From the NCBI GenBank assembly GCA_003136075.1, contig PNBP01000098.1, forward strand, positions 218-6,074: a stretch of 5,857 bases of DNA, read 5' to 3'. Position numbers and translations under genes: made by a program. This document shows positions 1 to 5,031 of this stretch, one piece after another (within the stretch, counting starts at the first letter, position 1; each line of letters starts with the position of its first letter). The stretch is from Methanoregula sp. (GTDB lineage: Archaea; Halobacteriota; Methanomicrobia; Methanomicrobiales; Methanospirillaceae). The notes below the pieces were generated by a model. The model made no database searches. It saw only the letters and a list, made by a program, of their open reading frames with translations, and was not told the origin of the DNA.

Positions 1-195
1 CTGTTTGAGCGGGACTGGATGGGTGAGCTTCGCGGGACCCGCACGTGCATGGAACCCGCAAACGAATCCCCGGTTGTTGGTCGGGATCTTGCCGGTAACC
101 TCATCCAGGTGCGCACGACGAAATCAGAATCGCCCGCCCAGGTATCCCGCGGGGTGTACTATAACAAGGACGGCAATCTTGCCATGGAGGAGTGA
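1..195 (+). CDS. C-terminal end of an unidentified gene, cut by the window edge
   Basis: The frame beginning at base 1 is open for 64 codons and stops with TGA at 193-195; the start lies outside the window. I do not recognise the product. The visible tail is soluble and mixed in charge, with short strand-like stretches (GNLIQVRTTK, QVSRGVYYNKDGNL) and no membrane segment or cysteine cluster; it ends in AMEE. It is preferred over the alternative frame starting at base 5 because its stop lies exactly at the start of the next gene, the ribosome binding site of that gene (GGAGG at 186-190) lies inside its last codons, and the peptide has balanced composition, whereas the other frame is rich in Arg, Pro and Trp. 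Its place at the head of the block that leads to a tape measure gene makes a virion or tail protein likely, but this is inferred from position only. Confidence 0.6.
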   Translation: MFERDWMGELRGTRTCMEPANESPVVGRDLAGNLIQVRTTKSESPAQVSRGVYYNKDGNLAMEE

Positions 196-707
196 TGGGA
201 CTTCTTTCCGCGAGACCGAAACCGGAAATCGACTATAGCGCCTTGGCTGCCGAGGTCGATAGGCTGAAGAAGGAGGCAGAGTTCACAAAACGATGGGGCG
301 GGAACCCGTCCAACCGTGCTTTTTGTGAGGAGCAGGACCGGCTCGCAGAAGAAGCAGCAGCGGCAAACAAGCTGGATGCAGATGCACAGATCGCGCAACA
401 GGCAGCCAACGAAAAACGGGATGCGCAGATCGAGAAGAACGTCCGGGAGGTCCTTGATTCTGGTGTCCTGGTTATCCTCAACAACGGCAAGAGGACCAAG
501 ACGGGATCGGATCTGGCGGTCCCGTGTTCTGGATGTGGCGCATCCCTTCCGGGCACCCATGCAATCATGAAAGAGATGCTCCGCACCCAGGGCGATAAGG
601 TGGACCCGTTTGAATTATTCCTGCAGGTAATAAACCATCGCGAAGGACGACAATGCCTGAAATGCGGCCATCACAACGCCATCTATTACCTGGTCGTGCC
701 GCCATGA
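195..707 (+). CDS. Coiled-coil protein with C-terminal zinc-ribbon-like motif, virus tail block
   Basis: I do not recognise the family. From ATG 195 the product is 170 residues; a GTG at 192 would add one residue. ATG is chosen because GGAGG at 186-190 is then 4 bases away. The first ten residues are followed by a long charged, Ala/Glu/Lys/Gln-rich helical region (about residues 15-90) likely to form a coiled coil. The C-terminal part holds two Cys pairs, CSGCG near residue 111 and CLKCGHH near 156, separated by about 40 residues; such paired CxxC knuckles usually bind one zinc ion. A short hydrophobic strand (YYLVVPP) ends the protein. The start overlaps the stop of the previous gene and the stop overlaps the next ATG (ATGA), so it is translated as part of a coupled operon. 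Its slot two or three genes before the tape measure gene suggests a structural or assembly role (inference). Confidence 0.8.
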   Translation: MGLLSARPKPEIDYSALAAEVDRLKKEAEFTKRWGGNPSNRAFCEEQDRLAEEAAAANKLDADAQIAQQAANEKRDAQIEKNVREVLDSGVLVILNNGKRTKTGSDLAVPCSGCGASLPGTHAIMKEMLRTQGDKVDPFELFLQVINHREGRQCLKCGHHNAIYYLVVPP

Positions 708-928
708 CCCGGAAGACCGTCAAGGAGCTCGGGGTTGAGGTGGAAGAACTGCAAGGACTGGTCGAGAAACACATCGGGCTTACCATCATCATCCAGGAGC
801 TACTCACCACGCACTCCGGGCAGATCGCCACGCTCTCAGAATCTTTAACGACGGTAGCCCGGGCCGTCAACATTGACCCCGCGATATCGGCCGCCGTCCC
901 GGTCACGGACCTGCGGGCATATCAGTGA
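704..928 (+). CDS. Small helical protein (74 aa) in the tail gene block
   Basis: The start is ATG 704, which overlaps the stop of the preceding gene as ATGA; an in-frame ATG at 653 would lie deep in the upstream gene and add an Arg-rich peptide, so it is rejected. There is no strong ribosome binding site, which fits translational coupling. The 74-residue product starts MTRKT and is almost all predicted amphipathic helix, with repeated Leu/Val/Ile spacing (KELGVEVEELQGLVEKHI, then TIIIQELL) typical of a coiled coil or small oligomerisation module, and ends in a short Ala/Val-rich region. No cysteines and no clear membrane segment are present. The family is not recognised. In tailed viruses the genes just before the tape measure gene often encode tail assembly chaperones; this position is compatible with that, but nothing in the sequence proves it. 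Confidence 0.7.
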   Translation: MTRKTVKELGVEVEELQGLVEKHIGLTIIIQELLTTHSGQIATLSESLTTVARAVNIDPAISAAVPVTDLRAYQ

Positions 929-938
929 GGTGAAAAGA

Positions 939-1352
939 ATGACACGCAAAACCACGAACAATGACAAGATCGCCAAGCTGGAAAAACTCAATGCCGACAT
1001 GGCACAGTTAATCCAGACGCAACAGGCCATCATCGATAAAACGCTGAAGACGTTGGAGCTGAGCTATGGCGGGAAAATATATCTCTCGCGCATATTCTAC
1101 GATATCTCACATCAGTACGCCTGTCTCCTTTTCGTGATGCTGAACTCGGAAAAGATTCCGGATGATGCACCAGAGGAGAAACGAATCTCACACGAAACAG
1201 CCCTTAAAGAAGCAGAGCAGCGTATCGAGGCCGTGTCGAAATCAAAGGCCGATGCCTACAAGGAATGGATCGACTTTATCGGCAAGCACCCCGCGGCGGC
1301 CAGAAATCTCTATGGCCGGGCAGGACCCGAAATGAAAATCCCGGAGGTTTGA
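939..1352 (+). CDS. Helical protein (137 aa) directly before the tape measure gene; possible tail assembly protein
   Basis: ATG 939 is chosen because GAGGTGA (926-932) lies 6 bases upstream; the frame stays open further upstream to about 873, but that part lies inside the previous gene and reads as Arg/Pro-rich noise. The product is 137 residues. Residues 8-45 form a probable coiled coil (Lys/Leu/Gln-rich), residues 45-70 are a more hydrophobic segment with aromatics (KIYLSRIFYDISHQYACLLF), and residues 78-115 are a charged helix. It starts with MTRKT, as does the preceding gene product, and both continue into a helical segment. Its stop is only 3 bases from the tape measure start, and the ribosome binding site of that gene overlaps its last codons. 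Family not recognised; a tail assembly chaperone is the positional guess. Confidence 0.75.
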   Translation: MTRKTTNNDKIAKLEKLNADMAQLIQTQQAIIDKTLKTLELSYGGKIYLSRIFYDISHQYACLLFVMLNSEKIPDDAPEEKRISHETALKEAEQRIEAVSKSKADAYKEWIDFIGKHPAAARNLYGRAGPEMKIPEV

Positions 1353-1355
1353 GCC

Positions 1356-3302
1356 ATGGATGCAGGCTCTATCTGGGTCCGCCTCGGGCTCGACAGTACA
1401 GATCTCCAGACTGGTATCACGGGTGCTGCGATTCAGTTTGACGCGCTCTTTATGGCCGTCAACATTGGGTTTAATGATATCCAAGCGGGATTTGACAAGA
1501 CTGTCGGTGCAGCGATGGAATACTCTCACCAGATGCAGCACCTCTCCGATGTGACCGGTATGACAATATCCGACGCCCAGAAATGGCAGCAGACTGCCAT
1601 TGATATGGGAGTCAGCCAGGATGCCGTTACCACATCGTTCACCATGTTCACCCAGAAACTCGGTGAGACAGGGACGGCTGGAGACAATCTCCGTACACGG
1701 ATCACCGATCTTGGTGTCACTGTGAAAGATTCCAATGGGGACATACTCGATACCTCGACAATATTACAGCAACTTCTGCCGGTAATGGCGAACATAACCA
1801 ACGCCCACGACCGGGACAATCTCGCTATGGCGCTCTTTGGGCGGAACTGGCATGACATCACCCCGCTCATCAAAGATGGCACAGCTGCAATTAAGGACTA
1901 CAATGCACAAACACCCGTATTCACCCCGCAAGACCTCCAACGTATGGAAGATGCCCGCATTGCATGGGGGAAAATCAATTATGAAATGGGTATCGCAGGG
2001 GATTACACGGGTATAACAATCGTAAAAACATTTACCGATGTTTACAATTCGGGAACAGAAACCACCAAAATGACTGATATTCTCGTTACCTCTTTACGGG
2101 GTTTAAACGATATTATCACGACGGGAAACTGGGGAACCCTTGACACCGCATTCCAGGAATGGAGGGATAGCATTCCCGGAAATGTTACCGACTATGGAGG
2201 CGGCGGCGCGCAATTCACCAACAAACAAGTCGGCGCAGATTCTAACGGATCCCCGTTTATTGATCAATATGCAGGACTCTCGGACCTGCAGATCAACCTG
2301 AAAGATGCACAGGCAGACCTGGAGAAATATACTGCAGCAATGAAAAATGATACCGACGCCGATCAATTCCAGAAAGATTCAGAGGCTGCGGCCAAGGCGG
2401 CAAATAGTGTAAAAACACTTACCGAAGAAATTGCCAGGATGAACACCACCACGGCAGCAGGAGCGGCAACTTGGGCGTCTTCATCAGTGGTCGGATCGGT
2501 CGGTTCCGAGATGTACTCATTCCTCATGGACGAGATGAATCACGGTGCCGATTACAAGACCGCGATCCAGGCATGGGCGTCCGGTGCTCACAGTTACTCC
2601 GCATGGACATCACAAGGGACACTCGGAGCGGCAGCAGGAGCAGCGGCACAACAGCCGGTTAATCTCGGAGCAAACGCCCGGGCAGCAAATGCCGCTGCCG
2701 CTACTGTAGGTGGAGGCGGGGCAAAGGCAGCCGATTCAGTAGGCACCCCCGATCAGACAAGAAGCATCCAGACCGAACTCGCAAAACAAACCGCGGCCGT
2801 AACCTCACATTATGCTGATCTGACGAATGCCTATCTCGTGGGGGATATGGCAATTGAGAAAAACGAGCTCAAGCACTGGACGGCACTTGATGATCTGGCG
2901 AGGCTTCAGATGGCGCAGGTGATGAAGGATTATCACGATGCCGCCAATTATATGAGTAATACCCCGATTACCTGGCAGATCGTAACAGTGACGGATGGAA
3001 AAGCAAACTCCACCCCCCAAAATATCACCGTCCCATCACCTCCGGACGTCCAACCAGTCGATTACTCATCGGTAAAATTCAGCGCATCGGGTTCACAGTT
3101 GACCGGCACAACGAGCGGCGGCACTCCCGATGTGATTAACCTCGGGACAAACGAACGAGCGGCAGCGGCGGCAGCAGCTGCAGCAGCTGCAGCAATCCCT
3201 GTTAATATCACCATCGTCAACTCACAAAACGTCAGTTCGTCCGTCACGCAACAGAACTCGACGGCACTGGCAGGTAATGTTTCCATCAAATCTGGCGGAT
3301 AA
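1356..3302 (+). CDS. Putative tail tape measure protein (648 aa)
   Basis: Tape measure proteins fill the tail tube of tailed viruses and set its length. The start at ATG 1356 is supported by GGAGGT at 1343-1348, 7 bases upstream. Residues 1-190 resemble the conserved tape measure core: an N-terminal amphipathic stretch, a helical segment with TGMTISDAQKWQQTAIDMGV at about 67-86, a DTSTILQQLLPVMANI segment (132-147), and the diagnostic end of the core, LAMALFGRNWHDITPLIKD (157-174), close to the usual 'lfGksg.dmiPlL' pattern. Residues 310-363 are a likely coiled coil. The C-terminal half is low in complexity, rich in Ala, Ser, Thr and Gly, with a 12-Ala run at 602-613 and a Ser/Thr/Val/Asn-rich tail. 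No convincing membrane helix is visible, which is somewhat unusual. At about 1.5 angstrom per residue it would correspond to a tail near 100 nm. Called from remembered family patterns, so the N-terminal core is surer than the rest. Confidence 0.75.
   Translation: MDAGSIWVRLGLDSTDLQTGITGAAIQFDALFMAVNIGFNDIQAGFDKTVGAAMEYSHQMQHLSDVTGMTISDAQKWQQTAIDMGVSQDAVTTSFTMFTQKLGETGTAGDNLRTRITDLGVTVKDSNGDILDTSTILQQLLPVMANITNAHDRDNLAMALFGRNWHDITPLIKDGTAAIKDYNAQTPVFTPQDLQRMEDARIAWGKINYEMGIAGDYTGITIVKTFTDVYNSGTETTKMTDILVTSLRGLNDIITTGNWGTLDTAFQEWRDSIPGNVTDYGGGGAQFTNKQVGADSNGSPFIDQYAGLSDLQINLKDAQADLEKYTAAMKNDTDADQFQKDSEAAAKAANSVKTLTEEIARMNTTTAAGAATWASSSVVGSVGSEMYSFLMDEMNHGADYKTAIQAWASGAHSYSAWTSQGTLGAAAGAAAQQPVNLGANARAANAAAATVGGGGAKAADSVGTPDQTRSIQTELAKQTAAVTSHYADLTNAYLVGDMAIEKNELKHWTALDDLARLQMAQVMKDYHDAANYMSNTPITWQIVTVTDGKANSTPQNITVPSPPDVQPVDYSSVKFSASGSQLTGTTSGGTPDVINLGTNERAAAAAAAAAAAAIPVNITIVNSQNVSSSVTQQNSTALAGNVSIKSGG
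2658..2702 (+). repeat. First copy of a 15-residue motif repeated in the tape measure protein
   Basis: Residues 435-449 (VNLGANARAANAAAA) match residues 594-608 (INLGTNERAAAAAAA) at 11 of 15 positions. The shared pattern is [VI]NLG.N.RAA.AAAA. The DNA also matches, which suggests an internal duplication rather than only similar composition. Confidence 0.65.
3135..3179 (+). repeat. Second copy of the 15-residue NLG-N-RAA motif
   Basis: Residues 594-608 of the tape measure protein, partner of the copy at 2658-2702. Here the Ala run is longer and merges into the 12-Ala tract encoded at 3159-3194, built from mixed GCG, GCA and GCT codons. Confidence 0.65.
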
Positions 3303-3504
3303 GTGAATAGAAGAAACAGCCCTTTTTTCATCGGCAATGATGAATCATACCAACACCCTGCCGATCGGCCGTAAAAACAGGGAATATACTCGAAGGAGCG
3401 GGGTTATTTTTCCATACCTGTGGTACTTCAATGTGTACACGGTGCAAATGAGGATTTTCCCGCGATGAAACCAATAAACCCATTCAGGACAATTTATCTT
3501 GTTA
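3303..3504. other. Intergenic region between tape measure and doc genes
   Basis: About 200 bases without a convincing gene. It contains the oligo-T run at 3323-3328, an inverted repeat CCCTG (3356-3360) / CAGGG (3378-3382) enclosing the palindrome CCGATCGG (3361-3368), an AT-rich block at 3405-3412 (TTATTTTT) that could serve as a weak TATA box for doc, and the 8-base palindrome GTGTACAC at 3433-3440 that could be an operator. None of these is strong alone. Confidence 0.4.
3323..3328 (+). terminator. Possible oligo-T terminator after the tail block
   Basis: A run of six T lies 20 bases after the tape measure stop codon. Archaeal RNA polymerase can terminate at oligo-T without a hairpin, and no strong stem precedes it. 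Position is the main support. Confidence 0.35.
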
Positions 3505-3885
3505 ATGGAAGATCTTACCGTTGAAAAAATCATCGAGATGCACGATATTTTAATTGACGGTTTTGGAGGTACCCCGGGAATCCTGAGCAGGGGGACACTG
3601 GATTTCCTAGTGTACCGTGTCAACAAGGAAAAGGATCCGATCCGGAAAGCAGCCCTCGTTTTATTTTATGTCGCCTCTGAACATCCCTTCATAGACGGCA
3701 ACAAGCGAACGGCGTTCGTAGCGGCTGAAAATGTCCTTGGGATCCTTGGGCAGCTCGGTATGTATATCGACGATGATGAGAACGGGGTGGTCAATTTCAT
3801 GTTACGAGTTGCCAAGTATCAGGCAGATGTAAATGATATTGAAAAATGGATTCGGGAGAGAATAAAAAAATCAGAGCTTGCTTAA
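3505..3885 (+). CDS. doc: Fic/Doc-family (death-on-curing type) toxin
   Basis: Doc toxins of type II toxin-antitoxin systems are small Fic-fold enzymes; the studied phage P1 Doc phosphorylates elongation factor EF-Tu and stops translation. The 126-residue product has the usual length for Doc. The N-terminus (VEKIIEMHDILIDGFGG, then PGILSRGTLDF) fits the family's first helices, and the catalytic loop is SEHPFIDGNKRTAF at residues 58-71, with His60, Asp64, Asn66, Lys67 and Arg68 all present, so it should be catalytically competent. The loop reads GNKR, as in Doc, rather than GNGR of AMP-transferring Fic proteins. ATG 3505 is preferred to the in-frame TTG at 3499; no good ribosome binding site precedes either. 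No phd-like antitoxin gene is visible upstream: the 202 bases between the tape measure gene and this start hold no convincing gene. The last 15 bases overlap the minus-strand gene ending at 3871. Target in this organism is unknown. Confidence 0.85.
   Translation: MEDLTVEKIIEMHDILIDGFGGTPGILSRGTLDFLVYRVNKEKDPIRKAALVLFYVASEHPFIDGNKRTAFVAAENVLGILGQLGMYIDDDENGVVNFMLRVAKYQADVNDIEKWIRERIKKSELA
3864..3870 (-). terminator. Oligo-T terminator for the minus-strand pair
   Basis: Seven T on the minus strand directly follow the TGA of the 65-residue gene. This is a typical archaeal stop signal for transcription and supports that this minus-strand frame is a real gene. It lies inside the 3' end of doc on the other strand. 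Confidence 0.5.
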
Positions 3886-4068
3886 CTGTTCAAGCGCCCG
3901 CCGGTGACGGCTTGTAGATTCAACGAGAACGCTCCGCTCCTGCTGGGTCAGTCCCTTTTCTCCCTGGAGTCGCTCCGGTACTTTTTGCTTTTGGGATAAT
4001 TCGGTCATTCTGAATATTATATCCTCATCTGGAATGATAAAAGTATCACTAGCGGAAAATCCCTGCAC
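3871..4068 (-). CDS. Small charged helical protein (65 aa) following the DUF2080-like gene
   Basis: I do not recognise the family. Reading from GTG at 4068, which is preceded at 7 bases by GAGGAG lying in the last codons of the upstream gene, gives 65 residues; the gap between the upstream stop codon and this GTG is only 4 bases, as in a coupled pair. An alternative ATG at 4008 would give 45 residues but has no ribosome binding site at a good distance. The N-terminal third is acidic (SASDTFIIPDEDIIF); the rest is a charged, helical Gln/Glu/Arg/Lys-rich segment (QQERSVLVESTSRHRRALEQ). The stop codon is followed at once by seven T on the minus strand, and the gene overlaps the 3' end of doc by 15 bases. 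It could be a partner of the DUF2080-like protein or an antitoxin part; both are guesses. Confidence 0.5.
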   Translation of the reverse strand: MQGFSASDTFIIPDEDIIFRMTELSQKQKVPERLQGEKGLTQQERSVLVESTSRHRRALEQLSKL

Positions 4069-4072
4069 CTCT

Positions 4073-4240
4073 TTACTCCTCGATCGGTTCAAGCAGAACA
4101 GCGACCACCTTTTTACCGATCCATGTCTTCGGCACCATGACGTGCGCACTATTCCCGGCTTCTTTAACGATTTTGTCCTGGATACCATACGCAACCCGGG
4201 TCTCCTGCCCTTCAAAAGTGATCCTCATCTTGACTGCCAT
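4073..4240 (-). CDS. DUF2080-like protein (55 aa) with AbrB/MazE-type signature
   Basis: This 55-residue product begins MAVKMRITFEGQ and contains EAGNSAHVMVPKTWIGKKV at residues 27-45, ending in VLLEPIEE. The 'GNS.hV.VPK.WiGKkV' core is what I recall from DUF2080, a family of small archaeal proteins often labelled transposon-encoded, and it also matches the GNS...P core of AbrB/MazE/SpoVT-like swapped-hairpin DNA-binding proteins. The expected role is therefore a small dimeric DNA-binding protein or antitoxin, but no function has been shown for the family to my knowledge. ATG 4240 is the only sensible start; there is no ribosome binding site, and the AT-rich box at 4264-4272 lies about 25 bases upstream, so the message is probably leaderless. 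The 65-residue gene follows 4 bases after the stop. No transposase is nearby. Confidence 0.75.
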   Translation of the reverse strand: MAVKMRITFEGQETRVAYGIQDKIVKEAGNSAHVMVPKTWIGKKVVAVLLEPIEE

Positions 4241-4241
4241 T

Positions 4242-4260
4242 GGTTAAACATTGGATAACC
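4242..4260. promoter_or_regulatory. Operator-like repeat, copy 1
   Basis: Sequence ggttaaacattggataacc, an imperfect palindrome with perfect 5-base arms GGTTA/TAACC. It matches copy 2 (4279-4297) at 16 of 19 positions, with centres 37 bases apart. It sits 1 base from the start codon of the DUF2080-like gene, so it covers the predicted transcription start on the minus strand. Confidence 0.6.
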
Positions 4261-4263
4261 AAG

Positions 4264-4272
4264 ATATTTATA
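4264..4272. promoter_or_regulatory. TATA-like box in the divergent promoter region
   Basis: The AT-only element atatttata reads as TATAAATAT on the minus strand and as a TTTATA-type box on the plus strand. Its centre is about 28 bases from the minus-strand ATG at 4240, fitting a leaderless message. On the plus strand, a start about 25 bases away (near 4293) would leave a leader of some 29 bases with a ribosome binding site. Whether one box serves both directions cannot be told from sequence. Confidence 0.5.
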
Positions 4273-4278
4273 CTAATA

Positions 4279-4297
4279 GGTTAAACAATGGTTATCC
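4279..4297. promoter_or_regulatory. Operator-like repeat, copy 2, with adjoining CCCAT-A-ATGGG palindrome
   Basis: Sequence ggttaaacaatggttatcc, the partner of the repeat at 4242-4260. It lies between the TATA-like box and the start of the 196-residue gene, near the expected plus-strand transcription start. A second inverted repeat, CCCAT-A-ATGGG at 4296-4306, overlaps its last two bases. A regulator bound at both copies would cover both divergent start sites. Confidence 0.6.
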
Positions 4298-4321
4298 CAT
4301 AATGGGAAAGGTGGTTGCAAA

Positions 4322-4912
4322 ATGGTAAAAGAAAAAATGGCAGAACTGAAAATCAAGATTCCGGAACGCTGGATGAATTTCATTGATGAGTGTTATGAGG
4401 TTACCGGTAGGAACCGCGATAAAATGCTGCGTGGGTGGATGAGGGCAGCAATTGAAGCGGAGATCGAAGATCGCACTCAGCTTTCTCTCAAAGAGCGTAT
4501 CCGGCTCGTGGATAAACACAAACTTACCGATATCCACCAGATCGTGCAATGGGAGCGCGATGAGGCCGCCGGGATCCTGCGCAAGCCGGAACCTACACCT
4601 CTGCGCAAGATGATTCGAGATATGGTCACCGCACAAATTGTGAAGGAGGTTTGTAAACTGGTGGATAAGGGCCATACCCCGGATGAGCTCGATGACTCCA
4701 AAATCCAAGAGAAGATTGCAGAGATCCCGGCCGGAACGATTGAGCCATCTGTGCATAAGGATCTTGTAGATTCTGGCGCTGAAGCTGCGGCATTCACACC
4801 CGAAGATATCGTGAGAATACGGGCGATGACACGAGGAGAACTAGAGGAGCGGATGAAAACTTATATCGCCAATTCTTGCGTACCCAAAAAAACTGTATCA
4901 ACCGGGGCGTAA
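4322..4912 (+). CDS. Ribbon-helix-helix-like protein (196 aa) with unknown helical C-terminal domain
   Basis: The product has 196 residues from ATG 4322, preceded at 7 bases by AAGGTGG (4308-4314). Residues 7-48 fit a ribbon-helix-helix DNA-binding fold: a strand ELKIKIPERW, then helix one FIDECYEVTG, a turn with NRDK, and helix two MLRGWMRAAIEAEI. The remaining 150 residues are charged and mostly helical (for example LKERIRLVDKHKL and RKMIRDMVTAQIVKEVCKLVDK), with a short Pro-rich link near 88-93 and an EDIVRIRAMTRGELEERMK helix near the end; I do not recognise this part. No membrane segment or signal peptide is seen. It is divergent from the DUF2080-like gene, and the shared gap carries two 19-base repeats, so a role as an autoregulator of both transcripts is plausible but inferred. 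A hairpin and T-tract follow the stop. Confidence 0.75.
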   Translation: MVKEKMAELKIKIPERWMNFIDECYEVTGRNRDKMLRGWMRAAIEAEIEDRTQLSLKERIRLVDKHKLTDIHQIVQWERDEAAGILRKPEPTPLRKMIRDMVTAQIVKEVCKLVDKGHTPDELDDSKIQEKIAEIPAGTIEPSVHKDLVDSGAEAAAFTPEDIVRIRAMTRGELEERMKTYIANSCVPKKTVSTGA

Positions 4913-4939
4913 ACCCCGTCACCCTCTCTTTTTTCTTTT
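4903..4939 (+). terminator. Hairpin plus T-tract terminator of the 196-residue gene
   Basis: CGGGG (4903-4907) pairs with CCCCG (4914-4918) around a 6-base loop that contains the stop codon, followed by a pyrimidine stretch and T-rich tract (4925-4939, with TTTTTT at 4929-4934). The position exactly at the gene end and the order stem then T-run support a terminator on the plus strand. Confidence 0.65.
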
Positions 4940-5031
4940 ATGAATGCATCCGTCGGAGTTTCCTCTTTCAGGGCATTTTCTGCGAGCGAAATCGCTCTAT
5001 TTCTAAATTCCCTTACATCCGGGAAGTATCA
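4913..5031. other. Gap between accessory region and rpiA; probable element/host junction
   Basis: These 119 bases hold the terminator of the 196-residue gene and a small hairpin GAGCG/CGCTC (4984-4997, loop AAAT). No tRNA or clear attachment site is visible. On the minus strand a frame open from 5028 to 4861, directly after the rpiA stop and a second tandem stop codon, reads like protein but has no start codon; it is reported as an observation only. Confidence 0.4.

Larger units (their letters stand above)
1..3302 (+). mobile_element. Tail-module part of a head-tailed provirus (left end outside the window)
   Basis: Five plus-strand genes are packed with overlaps or gaps of 0-10 bases and end in a tape measure-like gene, the layout of a late structural operon of a tailed virus. 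The host-type rpiA gene lies 1.7 kb to the right, which argues for integration in a chromosome rather than a free virus. No integrase, terminase, portal or capsid gene falls inside the window, and the distal tail genes expected after the tape measure gene are missing, so completeness and boundaries cannot be judged here. Confidence 0.55.

Noticed and set aside
5..238. 77-residue plus-strand frame at the left edge
   Set aside because: It overlaps both the partial gene ending at 195 and the next gene, is Arg/Pro/Thr-rich without family features, and does not fit the operon junction at 186-197.
873..938. Upstream extension of the gene starting at 939
   Set aside because: It lies inside the preceding gene, reads as Arg/Pro-rich noise, and the good ribosome binding site at 926-932 marks ATG 939.
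3159..3194. Microsatellite or CRISPR-like repeat
   Set aside because: The GC-rich block is an in-frame poly-Ala coding run with irregular codons, without spacers or regular repeat units.
3062..3337. 91-residue minus-strand frame with an Ala run
   Set aside because: It is antisense to the tape measure gene; GCN-rich repeats on one strand can give Ala-rich frames on the other strand (GCAGC read as GCTGC). No ribosome binding site or homology is apparent.
3337..3468. 43-residue plus-strand frame just before doc, considered as a missing antitoxin
   Set aside because: No ribosome binding site, composition basic and aromatic (for example IFPYLWYFNVYTV) and unlike Phd, AbrB or ribbon-helix-helix antitoxins; likely chance.
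4034..4258. 74-residue plus-strand frame opposite the DUF2080-like gene
   Set aside because: It is the complementary shadow of the minus-strand gene, which has recognisable motifs, and it runs through the repeat and promoter region.
4913..5031. tRNA gene or attachment site next to rpiA
   Set aside because: No cloverleaf stems, TTC loop or CCA-type acceptor were found, and no direct repeat to the visible part of the provirus was seen.
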